A DNA stretch of 43,640 bases from Magnetospirillum molischianum DSM 120. GTDB lineage: Bacteria; Pseudomonadota; Alphaproteobacteria; Rhodospirillales; Magnetospirillaceae. The notes beneath the pieces are model-generated. The model did not search any database. It had not been told where the DNA came from and saw nothing but the letters and a program-made list of their open reading frames with translations. The stretch covers positions 84,523 through 128,162 of the forward strand of contig NZ_CAHP01000047.1 of assembly GCF_000294655.1 (NCBI RefSeq), in the 5' to 3' direction. Positions 29,450-37,712 of the stretch are shown here, piece after piece. Numbering within the stretch: the first letter of the stretch is position 1; each line of letters begins with the position of its first letter. The position numbers and the translations under genes were made by a program.

Positions 29450-29964
29450 TGAAGCCCTCGGTCTGGGTTCGAATGGACACCTGGGTGCGCCATTTGATTC
29501 CAGCGACTGCCACCATCTTTCTGCTGCTGATAACCGTGGTGCCGACGCGTTTGACCGTCTTTGCCGACATCGCGCCAATGTTGCCGCTGATGGGGGTTTA
29601 TTATTGGGCGATCTACCGTCCTGATTTGCTGCCCGCCTGGCTGGCCTTCGCGATTGGGCTGTTGGGTGATATTGTCGGAGGAACTCCGCTTGGTGCCAAT
29701 GCCCTGGTGCTGCTCTTGGTCCAGGGGACGGCGGCGGCCCAACGCCGGTTCTTTCTCGGTAAATCCTTCACGGTGACGTGGTGGGCGTTCGGCTTGCTTG
29801 CCGCCGGAGCTATCGCTCTCAACTGGCTGCTGGTCAGCGTGATCGTCGGTCGGGTCGTCGATCCCGCTCCGGTTCTGTTCGAATATTTGATGACGCTGTG
29901 CTGTTTCCCGCTGCTCACCTGGGTGTTGGCACGGACCCAGATGGCCTTCCTCCTGGACGTTTAG
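29449..29964 (+). CDS. mreD: Rod shape-determining protein MreD
   Basis: 171-residue hydrophobic protein with about five membrane segments, the membrane component that works with MreC. Seen: LIPATATIFLLLITVVPTR, the conserved core YRPDLLPAWLAFAIGLLGDI with GTPLGANALVLLLVQ, and a hydrophobic C terminus. The ATG at 29449 overlaps the mreC stop as TGATG and has GGAGGGAGGAG upstream; a GTG at 29446 is possible and adds one residue. The gene is placed as expected between mreC and mrdA. Confidence 0.92.
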   Translation: MKPSVWVRMDTWVRHLIPATATIFLLLITVVPTRLTVFADIAPMLPLMGVYYWAIYRPDLLPAWLAFAIGLLGDIVGGTPLGANALVLLLVQGTAAAQRRFFLGKSFTVTWWAFGLLAAGAIALNWLLVSVIVGRVVDPAPVLFEYLMTLCCFPLLTWVLARTQMAFLLDV

Positions 29965-29971
29965 ACGCCCG

Positions 29972-31858
29972 ATGTATCACGACAATGACCGTGCCAAGCT
30001 GTTCTCGCGCCGCGCGATGATGTTGGCCGGCGGCAAGGCGACTCTGATCGTCGGGCTGGCGGCGCGGATGTATTACCTCCAGGTGATGGAGGCCGACAAA
30101 TACGCAATGCAGGCCGAGGACAACCGTATCACCACCCGCCTGTTGGCTCCGCCGCGTGGTTTGATCCTTGACCGCAACGGTATCGCGATGGCGATCAACC
30201 AGCAGAACTACCGGGTGATGGTGGTGGCCGAGCAAACGCCATCGCTCGATTACACCCTGGATGCGCTGGGCAAGATTATTCCGATCGGCGAGAGTGAGCG
30301 CGCCCGTATCCACAAGGAAGCCCGTCGCCGTCGTCGCTTCGTTCCTGTGAGCGTGCGCGAGAACCTGACCTGGGAAGAGGTGGCCCGAGTCGAGGTTAAC
30401 GCCCCCGATTTGCCCGGAATCATGATCGATGTCGGCCAAAGCCGCTATTACCCGATGGAAAGTCTGGGGGCGCATATCCTGGGATATGTCGCGGCGGTGT
30501 CGGAAAACGATCTGACCGATGACCCGCTGGAAGAACTGCCCGGTTTCCGCATCGGCAAGGGTGGGGTCGAGCGGGTCTACGACATGGCCTTGCGCGGCCG
30601 GGCGGGCACCTTGTCGCTGGAGGTCAATTCGGTCGGCCGGATTCACCGCGAGTTGGAGCGCAAAGAGGGCGAACCTGGAATCGACCTCAATCTGACCCTC
30701 GATACCCGTTTGCAGCAATACGCCGCCCAGCGTCTGGGCGATGAAAGCGCGGCGGTAGTGGTGATGGACATCCTGACCGGCGATATCGTCGTGATGGCCT
30801 CGACTCCTTCCTTCGATCCGAACTCGTTCAATCGCGGTCTGTCGAACGATGAGTGGAAGGAATTGACCTCCAACCCTCGCTCGCCGCTGACCAACAAAGT
30901 CATCGCCGGGCAGTTCGCGCCGGGTTCGACCTTCAAGCTGGTGAGCGCTATCGCGGCGCTAGAATCCCGCGATATCACTCCCGATATGAGGGTGCTCTGT
31001 ACTGGCCACATGCAACTTGGCAGCATCAAATTCCATTGCTGGAAAAAAGAGGGGCATGGGGCCCAGGATATGATCAGCGGCCTCAAGAATTCCTGTGACG
31101 TCTATTTTTATGAAGTGGCCCGCCGGGTCGGGTTCGAGAAGATTGCCGAAATGGCGCGTCGCTTTGGCCTGGGGTCGCCGACAGGGGTCGATCTGCCGTC
31201 CGAGCGGAGCGGCCTGATCCCCGACCGCGCCTGGAAGCGGAAGGCATTGAAGCAGCCGTGGCATCCTGGCGAGACTCTGATCAATGCGATTGGTCAGGGG
31301 TATGTCACCGCGACTCCGATTCAACTGGCGGTAATGACTGCCCGTATCGCGAATGGCGGCTATGCCGTGGTGCCCCATGTCGCCCGCGATCAGGTGGTGG
31401 AAAAAAGCGTTCATCCCCGCCCCCCGCCCGAGTGGCCCAGTCTGGAAGTATCGCGTCAGTCGCTGGCGATCGTGCGGAAAGGCATGTTCGCGGTGTCGAA
31501 CGAGCCGGGCGGCACGGCCTATAAGGCCCGCATCACCCAGGAGGGAATGTGGCTGTCGGGCAAAACCGGCAGTGCTCAGGTTCGCCGCATCACGATGCGC
31601 GAGCGCGAGACCGGGGTGAAGAAGAACGAGCAATTGCCGTGGAAGGAACGCGACCACGCGCTGTTCGTCGCCTATGCTCCCGAGGAGAATCCGCGTTATT
31701 CGATCGCGGTGGTGGTCGAACATGGCGGTGGCGGTTCGGCGGTGGCGGCACCGATTGCGCGTGACATCATGTTGGAAGTACAGAAGCGGGATCTGGCTCG
31801 CGGTACCGCCGAAGCGGACGGTGCGCCCGAACCCCCGCCTGATTTCCGGAGGTTCTGA
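29972..31858 (+). CDS. mrdA: Penicillin-binding protein 2, peptidoglycan transpeptidase
   Basis: 628-residue class B PBP, the elongation-specific transpeptidase. A short cytoplasmic N terminus and one membrane anchor (about 18-36) are followed by the pedestal domain starting at APPRGLILDRNG and the penicillin-binding domain. Catalytic motifs: S319-T-F-K322 in APGSTFKL, the SxD/N equivalent in KNSCDVYFY (about 372-380), and K531-T-G533 in SGKTGSAQ. A glycine-rich GGGGSAVAAPIARDIM lies near the end, typical for PBP2. The TGA overlaps the rodA ATG (TGATG), so the synthase and polymerase are coupled. Confidence 0.97.
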   Translation: MYHDNDRAKLFSRRAMMLAGGKATLIVGLAARMYYLQVMEADKYAMQAEDNRITTRLLAPPRGLILDRNGIAMAINQQNYRVMVVAEQTPSLDYTLDALGKIIPIGESERARIHKEARRRRRFVPVSVRENLTWEEVARVEVNAPDLPGIMIDVGQSRYYPMESLGAHILGYVAAVSENDLTDDPLEELPGFRIGKGGVERVYDMALRGRAGTLSLEVNSVGRIHRELERKEGEPGIDLNLTLDTRLQQYAAQRLGDESAAVVVMDILTGDIVVMASTPSFDPNSFNRGLSNDEWKELTSNPRSPLTNKVIAGQFAPGSTFKLVSAIAALESRDITPDMRVLCTGHMQLGSIKFHCWKKEGHGAQDMISGLKNSCDVYFYEVARRVGFEKIAEMARRFGLGSPTGVDLPSERSGLIPDRAWKRKALKQPWHPGETLINAIGQGYVTATPIQLAVMTARIANGGYAVVPHVARDQVVEKSVHPRPPPEWPSLEVSRQSLAIVRKGMFAVSNEPGGTAYKARITQEGMWLSGKTGSAQVRRITMRERETGVKKNEQLPWKERDHALFVAYAPEENPRYSIAVVVEHGGGGSAVAAPIARDIMLEVQKRDLARGTAEADGAPEPPPDFRRF

Positions 31859-33018
31859 TGCTCAACCTGCCCCGGATGCCGCTTCGGCTCAACCGCACCG
31901 AGATGTCGTTGCGGGAAAAGCTGCTTCAGCTCAACTGGTCGCTGATCGCGCTGCTGGCCGCTGTCGCTTGTATCGGCTTTGCCACTCTGTATTCCGCAGC
32001 CGGAGGATCGCTTGATCCGTGGGCGTTGAAGCAGATCATCCGCTTCATCGTCGGAATGTTGATCATGGTCGCGGTGGCGATGGTCGATCTGCGTTTCTGG
32101 GTCCGCAATGCCTATATCTTTTATGCGGTTGCCGCCGTTTTGCTGCTGCTGGTCGAGGTCAAGGGCACCATTGGCATGGGGGCGCAGCGCTGGATCGATC
32201 TTGGATTCATCCAGCTCCAGCCCTCGGAAATCATGAAAATCACCCTGATTCTGGCGCTGGCCCGTTATTTCCATGGCGCGACGCTTCAGGAGATCGGCCG
32301 TCCGCTGTTCCTGATTCCGCCGCTGATCATGGTGATGCTGCCTGCCGCGATGGTGCTGAAACAGCCCGATCTCGGCACCGCGATGATGCTGGTGATGTCG
32401 GCCGGAGCGGTGTTCTTCATGGCCGGGGTTCGGATGTGGAAGTTCGTCCTGGTTCTGGTTTCCGGGTTGGCGGCGGTCCCGCTGGCTTGGGAGTTCCTGC
32501 GCGAATACCAGAAAAAGCGCGTGCTGATTTTCCTCAATCCCGAGGATGATCCGCTGGGCGCGGGCTATCACATCACTCAGTCGAAGATCGCACTGGGGTC
32601 GGGGGGGGTGTTCGGTAAAGGGTACATGAGCGGCACCCAGAGCCGCCTTAACTTTCTGCCGGAAAAACAGACCGATTTCATCTTCACCATGTTCGCCGAA
32701 GAATGGGGGATGATGGGCGGGCTGGTGCTGCTGACGCTGTATACGATGCTGATCGCGTTCGGTTATGCCATTGCCCTGCGTTGCCGGTCGCAGTTCGGGC
32801 GTCTGATGGCGCACGGCATTACCACCACGTTTTTCCTCTATTTCTTCATCAATATCGCGATGGTGATGGGATTGGTGCCGGTGGTCGGTGTGCCGCTGCC
32901 GTTGATCAGCTATGGCGGCACCGCGATGCTGTCCCTGCTGTTTGGCTGGGGCTTGGTGATGAGCGCCTACATCCATCGCGACATGCCGATCTCTCGCCGG
33001 GGTATGCACGACGATTAG
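31858..33018 (+). CDS. rodA: Peptidoglycan glycosyltransferase RodA (SEDS family)
   Basis: 386-residue polytopic membrane protein with about ten helices, the SEDS polymerase that partners PBP2. SEDS marks are present: RWIDLGFIQLQPSEIMKITL (about 102-121), PDLGTAMMLV with the conserved Asp, ALGSGGVFGKGYMSGTQ and FLPEKQTDFIFTMFAEEWGM (about 262-285), and VPLPLISYGGTAMLS near the end. Coupled to mrdA by a one-base overlap. It closes the mre cluster; the next gene starts 72 bases on and is unrelated. Confidence 0.97.
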   Translation: MLNLPRMPLRLNRTEMSLREKLLQLNWSLIALLAAVACIGFATLYSAAGGSLDPWALKQIIRFIVGMLIMVAVAMVDLRFWVRNAYIFYAVAAVLLLLVEVKGTIGMGAQRWIDLGFIQLQPSEIMKITLILALARYFHGATLQEIGRPLFLIPPLIMVMLPAAMVLKQPDLGTAMMLVMSAGAVFFMAGVRMWKFVLVLVSGLAAVPLAWEFLREYQKKRVLIFLNPEDDPLGAGYHITQSKIALGSGGVFGKGYMSGTQSRLNFLPEKQTDFIFTMFAEEWGMMGGLVLLTLYTMLIAFGYAIALRCRSQFGRLMAHGITTTFFLYFFINIAMVMGLVPVVGVPLPLISYGGTAMLSLLFGWGLVMSAYIHRDMPISRRGMHDD

Positions 33019-33090
33019 GCTTCCGCTTTCGCTTGGAACTGCCCGGATTCGATTCGATACTGCCCGGACGTGACTTGATCGGGGGCTCTC

Positions 33091-33888
33091 ATGTCGGGTT
33101 TGGTGGCTGAAATCCGCGAGACCCAGGTCGAACCGGACAGTCTGGCGCTGTGGTTTCTCGGGCAGAACGGTTGGATCGTCAAATCGCCCGGCGGGATTGT
33201 CTTCGCCATCGATCCTTATTTGTCGGATTCCTGTAATCCGTCGTGGCGCGGGCTTGATCTCGCCCGCCAAGTTCCCGTGCCGATCGCGCCCGCAGAACTG
33301 GAAGCCGATCTGCTGATCTGCACCCATTCCCATCACGATCACGCCGATCCCGAGACGTTGGCTCCCTGCGCCGCTTCGGGGCGGGTGCGTGGGTTCATCG
33401 GTCCTGGCGACACTCAGACGGTGTTTGCCCAGGCGGGAATCGGCGAAGAGGATTACGACATACTCTGGCCCAACCGGATGATCGAGCGGGGCGATCTGCG
33501 TCTGACCGGCACCTTCGCTCTGCCCACCGATGCGGGCGATTTGACTCATGTCGGGCTGCTGATCCAGGCCGGCAGTGGGCCGAAGCTGTGGATTACCGGC
33601 GATACGGGGTGGTGTGATCTGCTGGCCGAGGCCGGGCTGAAGCATCTGCCCGATGCGGTGTGCGTGCCGATCAATGGCGGCTATGCCAATCTATCGCACT
33701 GGCAGGCGGCCGAACTGATCCGCCGCGTCGGTCCTGCCCTGGCGATTCCCTGTCATTGGGACATGTTCGCCGACAATAGCTGTGCGCCGCATATGTTCCA
33801 GGCGTCGCTGACGGTCAAGGGCTTACGCCACCTCTATCGCCTGCCGGTGTTGGGGCAGCGGATCGTGATCGAGTCCTGGCGACGTTAA
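33091..33888 (+). CDS. UlaG-like metallo-beta-lactamase fold hydrolase
   Basis: 265-residue MBL-fold enzyme. The metal-binding THSHHDHAD (about 78-86) fits HxHxDH, the strand-turn FAIDPYLSD is typical, and INGGYANLSHWQA with PCHWDMFADN near the end is the UlaG (L-ascorbate-6-phosphate lactonase) pattern. The preserved ITGDTGW gives the bridging Asp. No signal peptide. UlaG proper belongs to an ascorbate pathway, but no such genes are here, so the substrate is open. The ATG at 33091 has GGGGG upstream. It stands alone and converges on the stator genes. Confidence 0.85.
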   Translation: MSGLVAEIRETQVEPDSLALWFLGQNGWIVKSPGGIVFAIDPYLSDSCNPSWRGLDLARQVPVPIAPAELEADLLICTHSHHDHADPETLAPCAASGRVRGFIGPGDTQTVFAQAGIGEEDYDILWPNRMIERGDLRLTGTFALPTDAGDLTHVGLLIQAGSGPKLWITGDTGWCDLLAEAGLKHLPDAVCVPINGGYANLSHWQAAELIRRVGPALAIPCHWDMFADNSCAPHMFQASLTVKGLRHLYRLPVLGQRIVIESWRR

Positions 33889-33922
33889 AGTCTCGTTTTG
33901 CGCCTGACGTGGCATCAAGGCT

Positions 33923-34579
33923 TTAACGTGGGTAAACGTGGATCTGGACGCGGCGATTGATCGCCTGATTTTCGGGATAGGCGCGTCCGGTCTCGCTGTG
34001 GTTGGGGACGCGGGGCGCGGTGTCGGCGTAGGCGGAGATCTTCATGCGTGCCGCGTCGAGGCCTTGTTCGTTCATCAGTTTTAATGTCGCCAGGGCGCGT
34101 CCGGCCGACAGATCCCAATTGCTGGGAAACTGAGGGGTGCGAACCGGCACATCGTCGGTATGGCCCTGAATTTCGATCTGATAGCCAGTGAAGCGCGGCT
34201 GGCCCAGGGTGGTGGTGATCTCCTTCATCACCGGGCGGAATTCGGGCCGGATATCCGCCGATCCGGGTTGAAACATCGCTCCGCTGGCGAGGTTGAGCAC
34301 GACGCCGCGATCGTCGCGACCGATATCGATCGCCTCGTCAACCCCGGCGCCCGCGACCGCGCCGAGCAATTCGCTCCGCAGATCCTGTAGCGGCTTGGTG
34401 ACCTCGCGGTTGCCGATATCGCGGGCCATCCCGGATTGCACTTCTTCATATTTGTTGGCATCGATCTTCGACATCGAGACCAGGATGATGAAAAAGGCCA
34501 TCACCAGGGTAATCATGTCGGCATAGGAGAGCAGCCAGTCCTCCAGCGGCTCTTCGTTCTTTTTCTCGAACCGGCTCAT
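33923..34579 (-). CDS. MotB/PomB-type stator protein with OmpA domain
   Basis: 218-residue protein. A short N terminus leads into the single membrane helix DWLLSYADMITLVMAFFIIL (14-33), with Asp21 in the position of the ion-carrying Asp of MotB/PomB, followed by a linker and an OmpA-like peptidoglycan-binding domain (about 100-215: GYQIEIQGHTDDVP, NWDLSAGRALATLK, NQAINRRVQIHV). The chain is shorter than E. coli MotB (about 308). The pair with the upstream MotA-type gene, 18 bases away, forms a complete stator that drives flagellar rotation by ion flow. H+ or Na+ use cannot be decided here. Named motB/pomB-like only, as no flagellar genes are in view. Confidence 0.88.
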   Translation of the reverse strand: MSRFEKKNEEPLEDWLLSYADMITLVMAFFIILVSMSKIDANKYEEVQSGMARDIGNREVTKPLQDLRSELLGAVAGAGVDEAIDIGRDDRGVVLNLASGAMFQPGSADIRPEFRPVMKEITTTLGQPRFTGYQIEIQGHTDDVPVRTPQFPSNWDLSAGRALATLKLMNEQGLDAARMKISAYADTAPRVPNHSETGRAYPENQAINRRVQIHVYPR

Positions 34580-34597
34580 CGCTCTGGCCCTCCTTCT

Positions 34598-35392
34598 CTA
34601 TCGCCGGATCTTGTCGATGTCGAAATGGATCTTGGGATCGAGGTAGGAATTCATTGCGTCCTGGATGAAGCGAGGACTGCGCCGTTCGGCCAGCAGGGCC
34701 AGCCCTTCCGCCACCAGCATGTTACGGAAGCGGATGATCGATTCTCGCTGATGGGCTTTGTTGGACGCTGGCGTCAGCACCATTCGGGCGAACAGAACGC
34801 CGTACAAGGTGCCGAGCAAGCCGACCGCCATGCCCGGCCCCAGCTTCGATGGATCGGTGCCCATGTTGTCGAGCATCACCACCAGTCCGACCAGGGTCGC
34901 CATCATGCCGAAAGCGGGGGCGTTGCTGGCCATGTATTTCAGGATGTCGGTGGGAACGATCTGACGCTGGAACGTCGTTTCGATCTGGTTTTCCAGCAAT
35001 TGTCGGACTTCGGGGCCGGTATAGCCGGTGATCACCAGATTGATCCCGAAGGCGAGGAAGGCGTCTTGGTTCTTCAGATTGCGTGTGTCGGTTTCCAGCG
35101 CGGTGATCCCGCCTTTTTGCACCAGATAGCCCCAGCGGATGACCCGCGCGACTTCGTTGGTCAACATTTCGCGGGCGATCTTGGGCGAGAAGAAAATCGC
35201 TCGCAGCAGTGCCAGCGCTTGCTTGACGTAGCGGGCCTCGAACGCCACCAGCGTCGCCGCCAGCGTACCGCCAATCACCATCATGAATCCGGTCAGGTGA
35301 AGGAAGATATGGAGATTCGAGGTCGATAAGGCGATCGCACCGAAGAACAGCAGCAGGCTGAGCAAAAACCCGATGACGGTTGGCATCGACAT
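34598..35392 (-). CDS. MotA/PomA-type stator protein
   Basis: 264-residue inner-membrane protein with four helices, closest in layout to PomA/MotA of the short type: MPTVIGFLLSLLLFFGAIAL and LHLTGFMMVIGGTLAATLVA (TM1-2), a large cytoplasmic loop with Arg and Glu residues (LETDTRNLKNQDAFLAFG), then APAFGMMATLVGLVVMLDNM and GPGMAVGLLGTLYGVLFARM (TM3-4). The start at 35392 (MSMPTVIGF) has AGGGA about 10 bases upstream; an ATG at 35410 is the alternative. The longer open frame to 36832 is antisense to the dehydrogenase gene. Operon with the MotB-type gene. Confidence 0.88.
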   Translation of the reverse strand: MSMPTVIGFLLSLLLFFGAIALSTSNLHIFLHLTGFMMVIGGTLAATLVAFEARYVKQALALLRAIFFSPKIAREMLTNEVARVIRWGYLVQKGGITALETDTRNLKNQDAFLAFGINLVITGYTGPEVRQLLENQIETTFQRQIVPTDILKYMASNAPAFGMMATLVGLVVMLDNMGTDPSKLGPGMAVGLLGTLYGVLFARMVLTPASNKAHQRESIIRFRNMLVAEGLALLAERRSPRFIQDAMNSYLDPKIHFDIDKIRR

Positions 35393-35596
35393 GTCGGTGA
35401 GATCCCTCATCCTGGCCCGCGCGCAAGTTCGGGGCAACGCCTTATCTTGATGCATGACATCGATTCGAGCAACCAGCGGTATTCGGTGCCACGTTTTGCT
35501 TTCCGCCCTCGGCCTTGGACCCGCCGCTCTGGCGTTGACAGCGGCGGCTCGGTGTGGCGAAAGTCCCTTTTTCGTACCTCTGCGAGGACAATCCTC

Positions 35597-36868
35597 ATGT
35601 CCACCCCCATTCGCATCGCTGTTGTCGGTCTTGGCTATGTCGGCCTGCCGTTGGCAGTGACGCTGGCCCGCCATTTCCCGACCATCGGTCTCGACATTTC
35701 CGCGTCGCGGATCGCCGAGCTTCAGCGCGGCCATGACCGTACCGACGAAGTCGAGCCCTCCCGGCTGCGCGCCAGCACGTTGAAGTTGACCGCCGACCCG
35801 GCCGCGATCACCGGATTCGACCTGTTCATCGTCACCGTGCCGACTCCGGTCGATGCTCATAACGAACCCGACTTGCGTCCGGTGATGAGTGCTTGTGGCA
35901 CTGTCGGGCAAGCGATCCGCAAGGGGGCGGTGGTGGTGTTCGAAAGCACGGTCTATCCCGGTGTCACCGAGGATGTCTGTGGGCCCGAGCTGGAACGGGT
36001 ATCGGGCCTGAAATGCGGGGTCGATTTCTTCCTTGGCTACAGCCCCGAACGAATCAATCCGGGTGACCGCGAGCATACCGTTGACCGCATCACCAAGGTC
36101 GTCGCCGGACAGACGCCCGAGGTCACCGCGCTGCTGGCCCGCGTCTATGGCCGCGTTACCAGCGGTGGCGTGTTCGAAGCCGCGTCGATCCGGGTGGCCG
36201 AGGCGGCCAAGGTGATCGAAAACGCACAGCGCGATATCAACATCGCCTTCATCAATGAAGTGACGATGATTTTTCAGGCGCTGGGGGGGATTTCCATCCA
36301 CGATGTGCTTGACGCCTCGGCGACCAAATGGAATTTCCTCAATTTCAAACCGGGTCTGGTTGGCGGTCATTGCATCGGGGTCGATCCGTTCTATCTCGCC
36401 CGCTGTGCTCAGGATCACGGACATCATCCCGAGATCGTGCTGGCCGGACGGCGGATTAACGACGGCATGGGGCGTTGGATCGCCGAGCGGGTTTCCGCCG
36501 GTCTTCCCTCTGGCGCACGGGTGCTGGTCCTGGGGCTGACCTTTAAGGAAAACGTCCCCGATCTGCGCAATTCCAAAGTCGTCGATGTCATCCGCTCGTT
36601 GCGCGAACTCGGCCATCATGTCGATGTTCACGACCCTTATGCCGATCCGGTCGAAGCCCAGCACGAATATGGCGAGACCCTGATGCCCAGCCTGGATGGT
36701 GCCGGTGGATATCACTGTGTGGTCGGAGCGGTGGCGCATGCCCCCTATGCCGCGTTCACTGGCGAGGCCTTTGCCGCGTTGCTGTCTCCGGGCGGTCTTG
36801 TCGCCGATATCAAGGGGATGTGGCGTGACCACGAACTGCCGAAAGGGCTGAGGTCGTGGCGGCTCTGA
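35597..36868 (+). CDS. Nucleotide-sugar (UDP-HexNAc/UDP-glucose type) 6-dehydrogenase
   Basis: 423-residue NAD-dependent dehydrogenase oxidising the C6 of a nucleotide sugar to the uronic acid, for surface polysaccharide. The Rossmann motif VVGLGYVGLPLAV (about 9-21), TVPTPVDAHNEPDL, FESTVYPGVTED and FLGYSPERINPGDREHTV are UDPGDH-family blocks; KPGLVGGHCIGVDPFYL (about 250-266) contains the catalytic Cys. The TVPTPVD and HCIGVDPFYL forms are those of the TviB/WbpA (UDP-GlcNAc 6-dehydrogenase) branch, which I favour over UDP-glucose dehydrogenase. The ATG at 35597 has GAGGA upstream. No polysaccharide cluster is present nearby. Confidence 0.9.
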   Translation: MSTPIRIAVVGLGYVGLPLAVTLARHFPTIGLDISASRIAELQRGHDRTDEVEPSRLRASTLKLTADPAAITGFDLFIVTVPTPVDAHNEPDLRPVMSACGTVGQAIRKGAVVVFESTVYPGVTEDVCGPELERVSGLKCGVDFFLGYSPERINPGDREHTVDRITKVVAGQTPEVTALLARVYGRVTSGGVFEAASIRVAEAAKVIENAQRDINIAFINEVTMIFQALGGISIHDVLDASATKWNFLNFKPGLVGGHCIGVDPFYLARCAQDHGHHPEIVLAGRRINDGMGRWIAERVSAGLPSGARVLVLGLTFKENVPDLRNSKVVDVIRSLRELGHHVDVHDPYADPVEAQHEYGETLMPSLDGAGGYHCVVGAVAHAPYAAFTGEAFAALLSPGGLVADIKGMWRDHELPKGLRSWRL

Positions 36869-36876
36869 TCGCCAAG

Positions 36877-36899
36877 GGGGGGAATCTGCATTTCCCCCC
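36877..36899 (+). terminator. Hairpin after the dehydrogenase gene
   Basis: GGGGGGAA (36877-36884) / TTCCCCCC (36892-36899), an 8-bp stem, loop TCTGCAT. It lies 8 bases past the stop codon. No U tract, so moderate support. Confidence 0.5.
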
Positions 36900-36947
36900 T
36901 CACATCCCCCTCGCGCGCTTCGCGTACTTGGTCTATCGTGCCGCCTT

Positions 36948-37712
36948 ATGACGACGAATAACTCTCACGACAATCCCACCGGCACCACCCATTTCGGCTT
37001 CCGCACTGTGGCCGAAGGGGACAAGGTTGCCCTGGTCCGCGACGTGTTCGACTCGGTCGCGGGCAAGTACGACTTGATGAACGACCTGATGAGCGTCGGC
37101 ATCCATCGTCTGTGGAAGTCCACCTTCCTCGACATGCTGCGTCCGCGCCCCGATCAGGTCCTTCTTGATGTCGGCGGCGGCACCGGCGATATCGCCTTCG
37201 GCTGGAAGAAGCGCGGCGGCGGCAAGGTGACGGTATGCGATATCAATCGCGAAATGCTGTCGGTCGGTCGCGACCGCGCCGTGGACCGCAATCTGTCCTC
37301 GGGTGTCACCTGGGTTTGCGGCAATGCCGAATCCCTGCCGATCCCCGACCGAAGCGTCGATCGCTATACCATCGCGTTCTGTTTGCGCAACGTGACCAAT
37401 TGGGAAAACGCGATCGCCGAAGCCTATCGCGTGCTGAAGCCCGGCGGTCGGTTCATGTGCCTGGAATTCAGCCATGTGATCGTGCCGGGGCTGAAGCAGG
37501 CCTATGACGCCTATTCGTTCAATGTGCTGCCGCGTGTTGGCGAGTTGGTGACCGGAAACCGCGACGCCTACCAGTATCTGGTCGAAAGCATCCGCAAGTT
37601 CCCGCCTCAGGGCGAACTGGCCGCGATGATCGGCGATGCCGGGTTCGAGCGAGTGACGGTGCGTAATCTGTCGGCTGGTATCGCCGCCATTCATTCCGGC
37701 TGGCGCGTGTGA
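36948..37712 (+). CDS. ubiE: UbiE, C-methyltransferase of ubiquinone/menaquinone synthesis
   Basis: 254-residue SAM-dependent methyltransferase acting on 2-methoxy-6-polyprenyl-benzoquinol and/or demethylmenaquinone. Motifs: VRDVFDSVAGKYDLMNDLMS (UbiE signature 1, about 28-47), the SAM site LLDVGGGTGDIAFGWK (about 69-84), and FCLRNVTNWENAIAEAYRVL with PGGRFMCLEFSHV. Start at 36948 (MTTNNSHDNP). The terminal TGA overlaps the ubiB start (GTGA), so the two are coupled. The quinone product serves both respiration and photosynthesis. Confidence 0.97.
   Translation: MTTNNSHDNPTGTTHFGFRTVAEGDKVALVRDVFDSVAGKYDLMNDLMSVGIHRLWKSTFLDMLRPRPDQVLLDVGGGTGDIAFGWKKRGGGKVTVCDINREMLSVGRDRAVDRNLSSGVTWVCGNAESLPIPDRSVDRYTIAFCLRNVTNWENAIAEAYRVLKPGGRFMCLEFSHVIVPGLKQAYDAYSFNVLPRVGELVTGNRDAYQYLVESIRKFPPQGELAAMIGDAGFERVTVRNLSAGIAAIHSGWRV

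Noticed and set aside
31696-33645. 649-codon minus-strand frame across rodA and the hydrolase gene
   Set aside because: Low-complexity shadow translation; both plus-strand genes have catalytic motifs.
35411-36832. Long N-terminal extension of the MotA-type gene
   Set aside because: The extension is antisense to the nucleotide-sugar dehydrogenase; the MotA family starts at about 35392.
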